Below, in pieces: positions 8,943 to 20,642 of a stretch of 64,000 nt of DNA. The stretch lies in assembly GCF_022919215.1 (NCBI RefSeq), contig NZ_CP095046.1:372001-436000 (forward strand), in the 5' to 3' direction. Made by a program: the position numbers and the translations under genes. The notes below the pieces were generated by a model that ran no database searches, had not been told where the DNA came from, and was given only the letters and a program-made list of their open reading frames with translations. Each line of letters opens with the position of its first letter. The first letter of the stretch is position 1. This DNA comes from Hymenobacter cellulosilyticus. GTDB taxonomy: Bacteria; Bacteroidota; Bacteroidia; Cytophagales; Hymenobacteraceae.

Positions 8943-11900
8943 ATGCAACAAAAATCTTTACTCACACGGTGGCTTCGTTTGGTAGTCCTGCTGGCGGTAC
9001 TGGTTCTAGGCCTTGCTGGCCCTAGCTCCGCCCAGCTGTATTACCTGACTACGGACGGCACTGCCGCCAGCCAGTCGGCGACTGATGCGCTGAACTTCCT
9101 GAACACCACAACCAACGCCACTAGCACGGTGGTGTCGTCGATAGCTACCAGCCCCAATCTGTTGGCGCTGGACCCGGCCAACAACCGCGCCTTCGTGTAT
9201 GAAGCGCTGACGGCCTCCCGGGGCATCAAGGTGTACGACCTGAGTACCACCCCCACGCTGCTGCGCACCCTGCCGGTGCCGGCGCAGGTGTCGGCCCTTG
9301 AGTACGACGCGGCCAGCGACTACGTGTACTTTCTGACCACTGATGCCGTTGCGACTACGCTTACGGCCACCGACGCGCTGAACCGCATCAAGGCCGACGG
9401 CACCGGCGCTAACCAGGTACTGGTGTCGTCAGTGACCAACTCGCCCGTCTACCTGGCGCTCAACACTGCCGCCAACCGGGCCTACGTGTACGAAGGACTA
9501 ACAGCCAGCCGCGGTATCAAAACCATTAACCTGGCTACTAACACCGTTATCGGTGGGACCATTCCGGTGGCCGCCGCGGTGTCGGCCCTTGAGTATGCCC
9601 GCTCAAACGGTTTCCTCTACTTCCTGACCTCGGATGGCGTCGGTACTACGGGTGCCCCGCTGCCACCGATGCGCTTTACCGGGTGCAGCCCAACGATTCC
9701 GACACCCCGCCCACGCCCACGGCCCTTATCACCAGCTTGACCAACTCGCCTGCTTATCTGGCGCTGGACCTGACTAACAGCCGGATTTACGTAGCCGATA
9801 ACTTTGCGAGCACTCGGGGCTTCCGGATAATAAATACCGCCACAAACGCGGTGACGACGCTTGCCCAGGCGACGCAGTTTGCGGCAATCGAGTTTGCGCA
9901 GCAGGCTGCTGCCCCCACGGTAACAACGGCCGCGGCCACCACTGTTACCTCCAACGGCGCTGTGTTAGGCGGCGAAGTAACAGCCAATGGCGGCGCCACC
10001 GTAACGGAGCGCGGCGTAGTGTACAGCACTACCAACCAGACGCCGACTACCAGCGACACGAAAGACACCAATGGTACGGGCACGGGCACTTTTTCCGAAA
10101 CCATCAGCGGCCTGACGACGGGCACTACCTACTACGTGCGGGCTTACGCCACCAACTCGGTCGGCACCAGCTACGGCAGCGTGGTGAGCTTTACCACCCC
10201 GCCCAATGCGCCGGTAGTGGTTGTGCTGGCCAACGGCAGCATCGTGAACAACACCAATCCGACCTACGCGGGCACAGCTGTAGCTAACTCAACGGTGACG
10301 GTTATCGTGGATGGCACGGCCATTGGCACGACGACAACGACCAGCGCCGGCAACTGGGCCCTCACCCAGCCCGCAGCCCTGGCCCAAGGCAGCCATACAG
10401 TGCGTGCCACGGCCTCTATCAACGGCTCGGGCCAGAGCGCCAGCTCGAACACCAACACCTTCACCGTCGACTCGGTGCGGCCTACGGTAGTCATCAGCTC
10501 TTCAGCGGGTGCCTCGGGCAGCACGACTGGCACTTCGCCCATTCCCTTCAACGTCACTTTCTCAGAAAGCATGACGGGCTTTGCGGCCGGCGACGTGACA
10601 GTGACCAACGGGACCATCTCGAGCTTCGCCGGCAGTGGCGCTGCGTACTCGTTTACTGTGACGCCGGCTGCTGGCGGCGCCATCACGGTGAACGTGCCGG
10701 CCAACGTAGCGCAGGACGCAGCTGGCAACTTCAACACCACCGCTACCCAGTTCTCTATCACCTACACTCCCCCGACGGCCACGGTAGTATCGGTTACGCG
10801 CCTGACTCCTTCGCCCACGACTACAACCCAGGTAAGCTACCGGGTAGTTTTCTCGGGCAGCGTGACGGGCGTAACGACCAGCAACTTCAATGTGACGACT
10901 ACCGGCGGTGTCACCGGGGCTTCCGTGAGCAGCGTGAGCGGCTCGGGCACTACCTACACCGTGACGGTGAATACGGGCACCGGCGACGGTACCCTGCGCC
11001 TGAACGTGGCCAACAGCACTGGCACCACGCCGACACTTTCGAACGTACCCTACACGGCTGGCGAGGTGTACACCATCACCAAAAGCTTTGCCGCCAATCC
11101 CCAGCTGACTATTCAGGGAACCGGTGGTACCGGCTCCGACGTGACGGCCTTCGTGGACGTGGCGCAGGTACTGAGCGGCGGCTCGCCGTTTGCCAACGGC
11201 TTGCAGAATAGCAGCTTCGAAACCCACGACATCCTGGCCAACGGTGACTATGGCTATCAGCCCACGGGCGCCAGCTGGACGTTCAACGCCCAAGCCGGCA
11301 TTGCCGAGGCGGGCAGCCTGTTTACGCCGATTACGCCCGTTCCCAACGGAATTGCCGTGGCCTTTGTGCAAAGCAACAACGGTAACAACGGGCAGATCCA
11401 GCAAAATCTGGCGGTGCCCACGGGTAGCAACTATCAGGTAAGCTTCCAGGCTGCCCAGCGCATCTGCTGCACCACGCTTGACCAGACCCTGAACGTGTTC
11501 CTCAACGGCGTGTTCCTCGGCAGTATTCAGCCGAATTCTAACGCCTACACCACCTTTACCTCTGCTACGTTTGCCGTGACGGCCCCGGCCCTGACGGCCA
11601 CCGTGAGCACGACCTCGGCCAGCCCCACCGGCACGGCTCCCATCCCGTTCTCGGTGAGTTTCTCGCAGAGCGTGGGCTCCACCTTCACGGCTTCGGACGT
11701 GACGGTAGCGGGCGGCACGCTGACCAGCGGCAGCTTTAGTGGTAGCGGCAGTGGCCCCTATACCTTCACCGTAACGCCCAGCGCATCGGGTACCATATCG
11801 GTAAACCTGGCCGCCAACGTGGCCCTAGACGCCAACAACACTGGCAACTCGGCCAGCAACACGGTGAGCGTGCAGTACGCGCAGCCAGTGACGGCTGCTC

Positions 11901-14900
11901 CGGTTATCACTTCGCCGGCCAACGGCAGCCTCACCAACCAGGCGGTGACCATCAGCGGCACGGCCCCGGCCGGCAGCGCGGTCACTGTGTACATAAACCA
12001 GAACAACGGCGCCTTCCAGGAACTCGACATCTACACGGCCACGGCCGGCGGCACCTTCACCACGCCGGCCTTCCCCTTCCCCAGCGCTACTTACCAGATC
12101 TACGCCACGGCCCAAAGCCCCGGCGCAGCGGTAAGTGCCAACTCGAACACGAACACCTTCACAGTTGATATCACTCGGCCGGCGGTAACCATCAGCAGCA
12201 CGGCTGGGGCTTCGAGCAGCTCGACAAGCACCTCGCCCATTCCCTTCACGGTAACCTTCTCGGAAAACGTGACGGGCTTCGTGGCCGGTGACGTGACCGT
12301 GACCAACGGCACCATCACGGGCGGCATCGTGAACGGCACCAGCCCCGGCACCACCTTCACCTTCAACGTGACGCCGACCACGGCCGGCACGGCTACCACG
12401 GTGAGCGTACCCGCCAACGTGGCCCAGGATGCCGCCCGCAACTTCAACACCGCGGCCCCGGCTTACTCGCTCACCTTGGTGGCCCCCACCATCGTGGTAG
12501 CTCCGGCCACGCTGCCCAACGGCACGGTAGCCGCCGCCTACAGCCAAACCCTGACGGCTTCGGGTGGTACAGCTCCCTATAGCTTTGCCATATCGGCGGG
12601 CGCCTTACCTACGGGCCTAACGTTATCGGCTGGCGGCACGCTGGCGGGTACGCCCACGACGAGCGGCACGTTTAACTTCACGGTGCGCGCCACCGACGCC
12701 TCAGCCGCGCCGGGTCCCTACAACGGTGCCCGTTCTTACTCGCTGACCATCTCGGCTCAGCCAGTGACGGCTGCCCCAACGGTGACGGCGCCAGCCAACG
12801 GCAGCCTGACCAATAACCCCTTCCCCGTTTACGCGGGTACGGCCACGGCCGGCTCGACGGTGACGGTGTACGTGGGTCCCAACGCGGGCACGGCCACGGC
12901 CATCGGCACGACGACGGCTACCGGCTCGGGCAACTTCACGCTAACCCAGCCCTCGGCTCTGGGCAACGGCATGTATAAAGTGTACGCCACGGCTCAGCTT
13001 AGCGGCCAGGCGGCCAGCGTCAACTCCAATACCAACGTCTTCACTGTAGATGTTACCGCTCCGACGGTAGTTATCAGCTCGACGACCGGCAACTCGACCA
13101 GCACCTCGCCCATTCCCTTCACGGTGACCTTCTCAGAAAGCGTAACGGGCTTTGTGCAAACGGATGTGACGGTAACGAACGGCACTATCTCGGCCTTCTC
13201 CGGCTCGGGCGCTTCCTACTCGTTCAACGTAACGCCCGCCAGCAGTGGCTCGGTGACGGTGAACGTGCCGGCCAACGTGGCTCAGGATGCCGCTAACAAC
13301 GTCAACACCGCTGCTAACCCGTTCACTGTTATCTACTCGCAGCCGGTAACGCCTGCACCTGTAGTAATTGAGCCCGCCAACGGGAGCTTGGTAAACAACA
13401 ACCGGCCGGTATACGGCGGCACGGCTGTAGCCGGCTCGACGGTAACCGTGTATGTAGATGGCACCAGCGTTGGGACGGCTACCACCGCCACTGATGGTCG
13501 ATTTAACCTGATTCAGCCGGCAGCGTTGGCTCAAGGCAGCCACACCGTGTATGTCACGGCTCAGCTCAATGGCCTGTCTGTGAGTGCCAACTCGAATACC
13601 AACACCTTTATCGTCGACACCTTCCCGCCCACGGTACTGGTTAGCGCCTCGGGTTTCGGCAGCGGCGGCAACACGAGCAGCTCGCCTATTCTGTTTGCTG
13701 TGAGCTTCTCAGAAAGCGTGACGGGCTTCGTAGCTGGAGACGTGACCATCACTAATGGCACCATCTCGGACTTCGTCGGCTCGGGCTCGGGCTACACCTT
13801 CAACGTAACGCCCACTGCCGCTGGCACGGTAACGGTGAATGTGCCCACCAACGTAGCCCAGGATGCGGCCGGCAACGGTAACATAGCCGCCAGCCCCTTC
13901 AGCTTTACCTACAACCAGGCGGTGACGGCGGCCCCAGTGGTAATTATGCCGGCCAACGGCAGCCGGGTGGCTACCACCACGCCTACTTATGAGGGTACGG
14001 CACCAGCGGGCTCGGTAGTACGCCTTTATGTCGATGGCACGGCGCTACCAAATACGGTCACGGCCAACAGCGCCGGCAACTGGGCCATCACTCAGCCCAC
14101 GGGTCTGCCCCAGGGCTCGCACACGGTCTACGCTACAGCTCAGCTTAGCGGCCAGGCCGTCAGTGCCAACTCTAGCACCAACACCTTCATTGTCGACTCG
14201 GTACGCCCCACGGTCGTCATCAGCTCCTCGGCCAGCAACCCGACCAGCACCTCACCCATCCCGGTGACGGTGACCTTCTCCGAATCCGTAACGGGTTTCG
14301 TAGCCGGGGACGTAACGGTAGGCAACGGTACGATTTCGGGCTTCTCGGGCTCGGGCACTTCCTACTCGCTCAACGTAACACCCGCCAGCAATGGCACGGT
14401 AACGGTGAACGTGCCCGCTAACGTGGCCCAGGATGCAGCTGCTAACTTTAACACCGCCGCTACCCAGTTTAGCATCAACTACCAGCAGACGGTGACGGCT
14501 GCCCCAATGGTAATTGTGCCAACTAATGGCAGCTTGGTGAGCACCACCACGCCCACCTATGGAGGCACGGCGCCAGTTAACAGCACGGTGACCGTGTATG
14601 TGGATGGCTTATCCATCGGTACAACCATCGCTACGGGCTCGGGCAACTGGACTATTACCCAGCCCGCGGCTTTGGCCCAGGGCAGCCACACGGTGTATGC
14701 CACCGCGCAAAGCAGTGGAGCAGTAGTGAGTGCCAACAGCCTCACCAACACCTTCACGGTAGATTCGGTACAGCCGACGGTAGCCTTCAGCTCAACGGCG
14801 ACCAGCCCCACCAGCACCTCACCGATTCCGGTGACCGTGACTTTCTCGGAAAGTGTAACCGGCTTCTCGGCAACTGATGTGACGGTGCGCAACGGTACGC

Positions 14901-17485
14901 TGGCCAACTTCTCCGGCAGCGGAGCTTCGTACTCGTTCACCATCACGCCAGCAGCTAACGGCCAGGTAACGGCAAACATCGCCGCCAACGTGGCCCAAGA
15001 CGCAGCAGGTAACCCCAATGCGGCGGCTCCTCAGTTCCTGATTTTCTACAACCAGGCAGTTACGCCGGCCCCAGTGGTAATTGCACCCGCCAACGGCAGC
15101 CTGATAAGCACCACCACGCCGACCTACAGCGGCACAGCCGTAGCCAACTCGACGGTAACAGTGTACGTGGATGGCGCGGCCATCGGCACGACCACGGCGA
15201 CCAGCGCAGGCAACTTCACGCTGACTCAGCCTTCGGCCTTGGCCCAGGGCAGCCACACGGTATATGCCACGGCTCAGGTTTCGGGTTCAGCGGCCAGCGC
15301 CAACTCCAGCACGAATACCTTCTCGGTAGATTCGACCTCGCCGACGGTAGCTATCAGCTCCACAGCTACCAACCCCACGAGCACCACGCCCATCCCGGTA
15401 ACGGTCACGTTCTCGGAAAGCGTAACGGGCTTCTCCGCTGGTGATGTAACGGTGAGCAACGGCACCCTGACCGGCTTCTCCGGATCGGGCTCGGCCTACT
15501 CCTTCAGCGTAACGCCAACGGCCAATGGCCAGGTAACGGTGAACATCGCCGCCAACGTAGCCCAGGATGTGGCCGGCAACGGCAACTCGGCCGCTACGCC
15601 CTTCTCAGTTGAGTACAGCGCTCTGGTGGTAGCTACCTCCTGGACGGGTGCTGTCAGCACTGATTGGTTTACGGCTGGCAACTGGACTTCCGGTGTGCCA
15701 ACCAGCACCGTGGATGCTACCGTTGCCAACGGTGCCCCCCGCTACCCGGTAGTAGCAACTGGTACGGCCAACACGAAGAACCTGACCGTGGCCTCGAATG
15801 CTTCGCTCACGCAAAGCGGCGGCATTATTGCCCTGACCGGTAACTTCGCTACGGCTGGCACCTTCACCGCCACCGGCGGGCAGGTAAGCCTGGTCGGCAC
15901 AAGTGAGCAACGCCTGGGTGGCGTGCGCACGGCATTCTGGGATTTGACGGTGGGTGCTTCCGGCGCCCGCCTCGATGGCCCGGTTGATGTCCAGCGCGTC
16001 CTGACCCTGAACGGTAACCTGAACACCAATAGCCAACCAATGACCTTGCTGTCGAATTCCACGGCTACGGCCATGGTCGTCAACAGCGGCGGGGTAGTGA
16101 ACGGCATTGCCACGGTGCAGCGCTACATCGACCCGAGCATCAATCCGGGCACAGGCTACCGCCACTACAGCTCGCCAGTGGTGAGCACCACGGTAGCGGA
16201 CCTGGCTACCAGCGGCTTCTTGCCGGTGGTGAACCCCGATTACAACACGGTAGGCAACACGGTAAACCCCTTCCCAACGGTGTACGGCTACAATGAAGCC
16301 CGCATCACGGGTAGCGCCCCTACCGCTCAGGAGTTCGAATACGGCTACTTCTCGCCCGAAAACCTGAGCGCGGGTCTCCTGCGGGGCCGCGGCTACACCG
16401 TGCACATCAACGGTGACCAGAAAGTAGACCTGGTAGGCACGCTCAACACCGGCACTATTCCGGTGGGCTCCCTCACCCGCGGCGCCGAAGTCAACTCGGG
16501 CTGGCACTTGCTGGGCAACCCCTACCCTGCTCCGCTGGATTGGAAAAAAGCCCGCCTGGGCCTGCCCGATGGTATTAGTGACGCCATCTACGTGTATAAG
16601 TCCAGCAGCCTGTACACGGGCACGTACCAGTTCTACCAGAACGGCTTTGGTAACCTGCCCGGCGGTATTGTTAGCTCCATGCAGGGCTTCTTCATCCGGG
16701 TAAACCAGACGGTTCCGGCTTTCAACTTCCAGGACACCTGGCGCTCGACGAGCTACGAGGCTCCGGTATTCAACCGCCCCGCGGCTGATAACCGGCCCGC
16801 CCTGCAGCTGGATCTGGTGAGTGCCGCTGGTCCGCACGACCCGGCCTATGTGTACTTCGAGGAAGGCGCCACCGCCGGCCTGGACGACCACTACGACGCC
16901 GAGAAGCTGCCCAACCCTACGGGCTTGAACCTGGCTTCGGTAGCCGTGGGCAAGGGCTTGGCCGTGAATGGCCTGCCCGTGCTGCAAGCCACGACCATCG
17001 TGCCGCTGACCGTGGGCGTGCCCGTAACGGGCTCCTACACGCTGCAGGCCGCTTCGCTGGCCAACTTCGGCAGCACGTCGGTATACCTGCTCGACGCCGA
17101 AACCGGCCAGCAAGTGGATCTGAAGCAGCAGAGCACCTACCGCTTCTCGGCCAGCAACGCCGCCCTGATTACGGGTCGCTTCTCACTGAGCTTCGGCGCC
17201 CTGCGGCCCCTGGCCACCAACAGCAGCGCCCTGGCTTCCAGCGTAGCGCTGTACCCCAACCCGGCCCAGAAAATGGCTTGGGTAGAGCTGCCCACCGCGC
17301 TGGGCCGCAAGCCCGTAACGGCTGCGCTGCTCGACGCCCTGGGCCGAGTGGTACGCACCCAGCAGCTGCCCGCCAATGGTGACAAGGCTCACGCCCTGTC
17401 GTTGGACGAGCTGCCCGTGGGCGTGTACTCACTGCGCCTAAGCACGGAAGCAGGCATGGTTACCAAGCGCCTTATTATCAAATAA
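8943..17485 (+). CDS. Giant T9SS-secreted surface protein with propeller-like, Fn3-like and Ig-like repeats, frameshifted
   Basis: Full product would be about 2847 aa. Start ATG 8943 gives a signal peptide (TRWLRLVVLLAVLVLGLAG, cleavage near SSAQ). Three propeller-like repeats of about 95 aa follow (YFLTTDG ... LALD ... SRGIK). The frame breaks at CCCC 9655-9658; one added C continues it (APAATDALYRV). Then an Fn3-like domain, seven Ig-like repeat units (10.2-15.6 kb), a WTGAVSTDWFTAGNW segment, and a C-terminal T9SS sorting domain (SVALYPNPAQ ... GVYSLRLST ... KRLIIK). Likely exported to the cell surface or medium, perhaps an adhesin. The kelch protein at 35.6-38.6 kb shares the same C-terminal architecture. 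Confidence 0.85.
10206..15620 (+). repeat. Seven Ig-like repeat units inside the giant surface protein
   Basis: Units start near 10206, 11896, 12775, 13360, 13930, 14505 and 15070. Each has PANGSL...GTA..GSTVTVYVDG (one Ig-like fold), then SNTNTF.VD, then SPIPFTVTFSESVTGF..GDVTV.NGT...SGSG..Y.F.VTP (a second fold) ending NVAQDAAGN. The last five units are about 565-585 bp apart and very alike, which points to tandem expansion; the first two are further apart and interrupted by other domains. Confidence 0.85.
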
Positions 17486-17506
17486 GCGCTGGTACCTATA
17501 CCCCAC

Positions 17507-17540
17507 AAAAAAGCCCCCGGACATTCCGGGGGCTTTTTTA
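17507..17540. terminator. Bidirectional intrinsic terminator
   Basis: Perfect stem AAGCCCCCGG / CCGGGGGCTT with A-run and T-run on the two sides, between the giant gene and the converging response regulator. Confidence 0.9.
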
Positions 17541-17560
17541 TTGACCATTGCCGCAGCTGC

Positions 17561-18211
17561 TTATTCTGGCAGCAGGCCGCTGCTTACGGCGAATTTGATA
17601 AGGGCGGCGGTGTTTTTAGCCTGGGTTTTCTCGATGATGTTCTGGCGGTGGGTTTCGATGGTGCGCTTGCTGGTGAAGAGCTTGTCGGCAATTTCGGCGT
17701 TGGTCAGCCCTTCGGCAATGAGTTGCAGCACTTCCAGCTCCCGCTTCGAAAGGCTGCTACCCACCTTGGGCGCATCATACGTGTTGATTTCGGGGCTCTG
17801 AAACTTGCGCAGCAAAGCCATACCAATAGCAGTGCACAGAAACGGCTGCCCGCCGGCCACGGCGTACAGGGCATAGATCAGCTCGGTACGGCCCGTGTTT
17901 TTCAGGGCATAGCCCAGGGCACCGACGTCCAGGGCCTGAACTACATACCGTTCATGGTCGAGCATGGACAGCACCAGCACGCGGGTATGCGGATGCTGCT
18001 CGCGCAGGGCGGCCAGCGTGGCAAAGCCGTCCATGCCAGGCATGTTCAGGTCGAGCAGAATAACATCGGTGGGCGTTTCAGGCAGCATGGCCAGGAGCTC
18101 CTCTCCATTGCTGGCTTCGCCTACCACCTCCAAGCCTGGCTCGTCGCGCAACAGGCTGCGAATACCATCCCGGATGATGGCGTGGTCGTCGGTGAGAATA
18201 ATCCGAATCAT
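17561..18211 (-). CDS. NarL/FixJ-type response regulator (copy 1)
   Basis: 216 aa. Receiver domain 1-120 with DD pair at 8-9, phospho-acceptor D54 (ILLDLNMPG), switch Ser (VLSM) and conserved Lys (LKNTG). C-terminal LuxR-type HTH (SKRELEVLQLIAEGLTNAEIA, then KRTIETHRQNI). ATG 18211 begins the receiver fold exactly; the longer upstream frame adds 56 unsupported residues. Divergently arranged with a paralog at 18707. The HTH-coding DNA of the two is almost identical while the receivers differ, so they may read different signals yet bind the same targets. No histidine kinase adjoins. Confidence 0.93.
   Translation of the reverse strand: MIRIILTDDHAIIRDGIRSLLRDEPGLEVVGEASNGEELLAMLPETPTDVILLDLNMPGMDGFATLAALREQHPHTRVLVLSMLDHERYVVQALDVGALGYALKNTGRTELIYALYAVAGGQPFLCTAIGMALLRKFQSPEINTYDAPKVGSSLSKRELEVLQLIAEGLTNAEIADKLFTSKRTIETHRQNIIEKTQAKNTAALIKFAVSSGLLPE
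17584..17743 (-). repeat. 160-bp inverted repeat, left copy (HTH-coding)
   Basis: Reverse complement matches 19181-19340 at 158 of 160 positions by eye (one a/g and one t/c difference). It covers the LuxR HTH region of copy 1. Confidence 0.9.
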
Positions 18212-18706
18212 AGTGGAATCAACGTTAAAACAGGCTGTATAGGTCCTGCGAAAAAGGGTGGCCCTTGCTTTCAAAAAATGATGTTGCTCATCCCTTTCCG
18301 CTGCCTCTACTTCCCGCTCCGGCCCCACTTCCATTCGCCGACCGCCACCTAGCGGTAATGAATAACCAATGGACTGCAATATTACACGAGGCCGCTCCGG
18401 GAAGCACCAGGCCGGGGGAAAAGCAGTACTTACCGCTACAGGACCCTAACCTGCTGCCCGGTATACGTATAAATACCTATCATAGTCTACCTTTATGTTG
18501 TAATACCTCGAGTGACCAGAAAATTCGGGCATTACTTAAGCTCTTAAGCTGGCAAGGTGCTTGTTAGCCAACTGCTAACCGGCACAATCGATGCTGCAAC
18601 TACCAATAAAATCAGAAGCTTAGCTTAACTTTTTACGGCTAGGCAGGTTTTTAAAAGCTCGTCCTTTTCGGACTCTCTCCTTACTTCATTTTTAGGGTTC
18701 TAACGT
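18212..18706. other. Intergenic region between divergent response regulators
   Basis: About 495 nt, AT-richer towards 18480-18700, with no supported gene. It must contain the two divergent promoters; a TACCTTTA near 18488 is a weak -7 candidate for the right-hand gene. No clear operator was found. Confidence 0.4.
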
Positions 18707-19360
18707 ATGACTCGTATTATTTTGGCCGACGACCATACCATTCTCCGGGATGGTATTCGCGCGTTGTTAGTGGCTGAACCCGATTTTGAAGTGGTAGGTG
18801 AAGCCAGCAATGGCCGAGAGCTGCTGGATTTGCTGGCTACCACTCCGGCCGATGTAGTGCTGCTGGATCTGACCATGCCCGAGCTGGATGGCTTTGCGGT
18901 ACTGCCCCTGGTGCGGGCCCAGCACCCCGAAACCCGCCTGCTGATTCTTTCCATGCTGGAGCACGAGCGCTACGTGGCTCAGGCCCTGGAAGCAGGAGCT
19001 TCGGGATATATTCTCAAGAATGCCGCCATTACCGAAATCCTGCACGCTATCCGGACCGTAGCCGTGGGGCACTCGTTTTTGTGCACGGAAATAGGCCTAG
19101 AGCTGCTGCGCAAGCTTACCCTGAATATGGAAAAGCAGTGGGAAACCAGTGCGGAATCCCATTCGGCCGACCTCTCGGCCCGGGAGCTGGAAGTGCTGCA
19201 GCTCATTGCCGAAGGGCTGACCAACGCCGAAATTGCCGACAAGCTCTTCACCAGCAAGCGCACCATCGAAACCCACCGCCAGAACATCATCGAGAAAACC
19301 CAGGCCAAAAACACCGCCGCCCTTATCAAATTCGCCGTAAATCAGGGCTTGGTGAAATAA
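18707..19360 (+). CDS. NarL/FixJ-type response regulator (copy 2)
   Basis: 217 aa. Same layout as the divergent copy: receiver 1-120 with D54 (VLLDLTMPE), LSM and the conserved Lys in LKNAA, then a linker (NMEKQWETSAESHSADL, unlike copy 1) and the LuxR HTH. From RELEVLQ to the end the two proteins are almost identical. Its receiver is clearly diverged. Family members control transcription upon phosphorylation by a sensor kinase, which here must be encoded elsewhere. Confidence 0.93.
   Translation: MTRIILADDHTILRDGIRALLVAEPDFEVVGEASNGRELLDLLATTPADVVLLDLTMPELDGFAVLPLVRAQHPETRLLILSMLEHERYVAQALEAGASGYILKNAAITEILHAIRTVAVGHSFLCTEIGLELLRKLTLNMEKQWETSAESHSADLSARELEVLQLIAEGLTNAEIADKLFTSKRTIETHRQNIIEKTQAKNTAALIKFAVNQGLVK
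19181..19340 (+). repeat. 160-bp inverted repeat, right copy (HTH-coding)
   Basis: Partner of 17584-17743. The two copies are in opposite orientation about 1.4 kb apart, able to pair for gene conversion or inversion of the intervening segment. Confidence 0.9.
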
Positions 19361-19655
19361 TTGGGGTGTCATTCTGGGCAACTTGGCTAACCCGGAGATA
19401 GATACGGATTTTAAATCGCGGCACTACGTAATTTTTAGTTCCGCGTCTTCAGTTCACGGGTACTCCGGCTCGGGCTTACCCCCAGCCGGCCCGCAGTAAT
19501 TAACTTGTTATCAAGCTGGAGACCGGGAACTGGGGCTGGCGGGCGTATCAGACGCAGCGGGCAGCGGGGAAGCACTGTTGGCGGGGAGAGGCAACCCAGA
19601 GAAGGAAATTCTCGCATGTAGTAGCACTTTCCACTTCCACTCTGCTACTGCTCTC

Positions 19656-20561
19656 ATGCCTAGTCGTAAGAAAAAACCCACTCCTTCGCATGACTCCAAC
19701 CGTCAAAGCTGCCCCGTTCCCCAAGGCATCCTGATTGCCGTGGGCGGCCACGAAAACAAGGGCGAAGCACCCGAAAAAGGGTCAAACCAGGACCAGAACC
19801 GCAATTTTGTGCCCGATGGTATTCTCACCCGCTTCGTGGAGGAGCTCTCCGGCAACGACCCGCTGATTGTCGTTATTCCCACCGCCTCGTCGGTGCCCGA
19901 GGAGGCCGCCGGCGACTACCACGAAGTATTTGGCCGCCTCGGAGTAAAGCGCGTTGAAACTCTCGACATTCGGGAGCGAGGCCATGCCAACGATGAGAAA
20001 GCCCTGGAACTCATCAATGAAGCCGCCGGCTTCTGGTTTACGGGCGGCGACCAGCTGCGCCTGACGGCCTTGCTGGGCGGTACGCAGCTGCTGCAGCGCC
20101 TGAAAGAGCGCTACACCTTCGAGCGAATCGTTATCGGGGGCACCAGCGCCGGGGCTTCGGCCATGTCGACGCCCATGATTTATGAAGGTCGCAACGACGC
20201 GGGCATGCGCAAGGGCGAAATTGCCATTACCACCGGCCTGCAGTTTATGCACGACGTGGCCATCGACACTCACTTTATTGCCCGGGGCCGCATTGCCCGC
20301 ATGGCCCAGATTATTGCCACCAACCCTACCTGCCTGGGCCTGGGCCTGGAGGAAGACACGGGCGTAGTAGTGCGGGAAGGCTACAAACTCGAAGTTATTG
20401 GCAGCGGCCTGGTCACTATTCTGGAAGGCAACAGCTGCACAGCTACCAACATCTACGACATTTCGCCTAATACGCCCTTCTCCATTCGGGACCTGGTATT
20501 GCACTTTCTCGGGGCCGGCGAAGAGTATGAGCTGCCCATGCCTCCCGAATTGCACCTGTAG
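19656..20561 (+). CDS. cphB: Cyanophycinase-family peptidase (S51-like)
   Basis: 301 aa. Shows AVGGHENKG near the N-terminus, IPTASSVPEEA, FTGGDQLRLT and GGTSAGAS with the nucleophile Ser at 164, then a DTHF segment; all are typical of cyanophycinase, which cleaves the Asp-Arg storage polymer into beta-Asp-Arg dipeptides. The length and cytosolic nature (no signal peptide) match CphB. ATG 19656 is preferred to the upstream in-frame start because family homology begins after it. No cyanophycin synthetase is in the window, so the symbol is by family only. The next gene begins 80 nt downstream on the same strand. Confidence 0.85.
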   Translation: MPSRKKKPTPSHDSNRQSCPVPQGILIAVGGHENKGEAPEKGSNQDQNRNFVPDGILTRFVEELSGNDPLIVVIPTASSVPEEAAGDYHEVFGRLGVKRVETLDIRERGHANDEKALELINEAAGFWFTGGDQLRLTALLGGTQLLQRLKERYTFERIVIGGTSAGASAMSTPMIYEGRNDAGMRKGEIAITTGLQFMHDVAIDTHFIARGRIARMAQIIATNPTCLGLGLEEDTGVVVREGYKLEVIGSGLVTILEGNSCTATNIYDISPNTPFSIRDLVLHFLGAGEEYELPMPPELHL

Positions 20562-20642
20562 CAACCCGGCTTGCCCCCAAGCTCGACCGTAACCTGCGCG
20601 GCTGGTTAGTGCGTACTACCGGTACCCACTAACCAGCTCGTT

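Noticed and set aside
10206..15620. CRISPR array
   Set aside because: Units are about 570 bp and coding, with no short spacers.
15605..17113. 502-codon minus-strand ORF opposite the giant protein
   Set aside because: No family features; the plus-strand frame has signal, repeats and a sorting tail.
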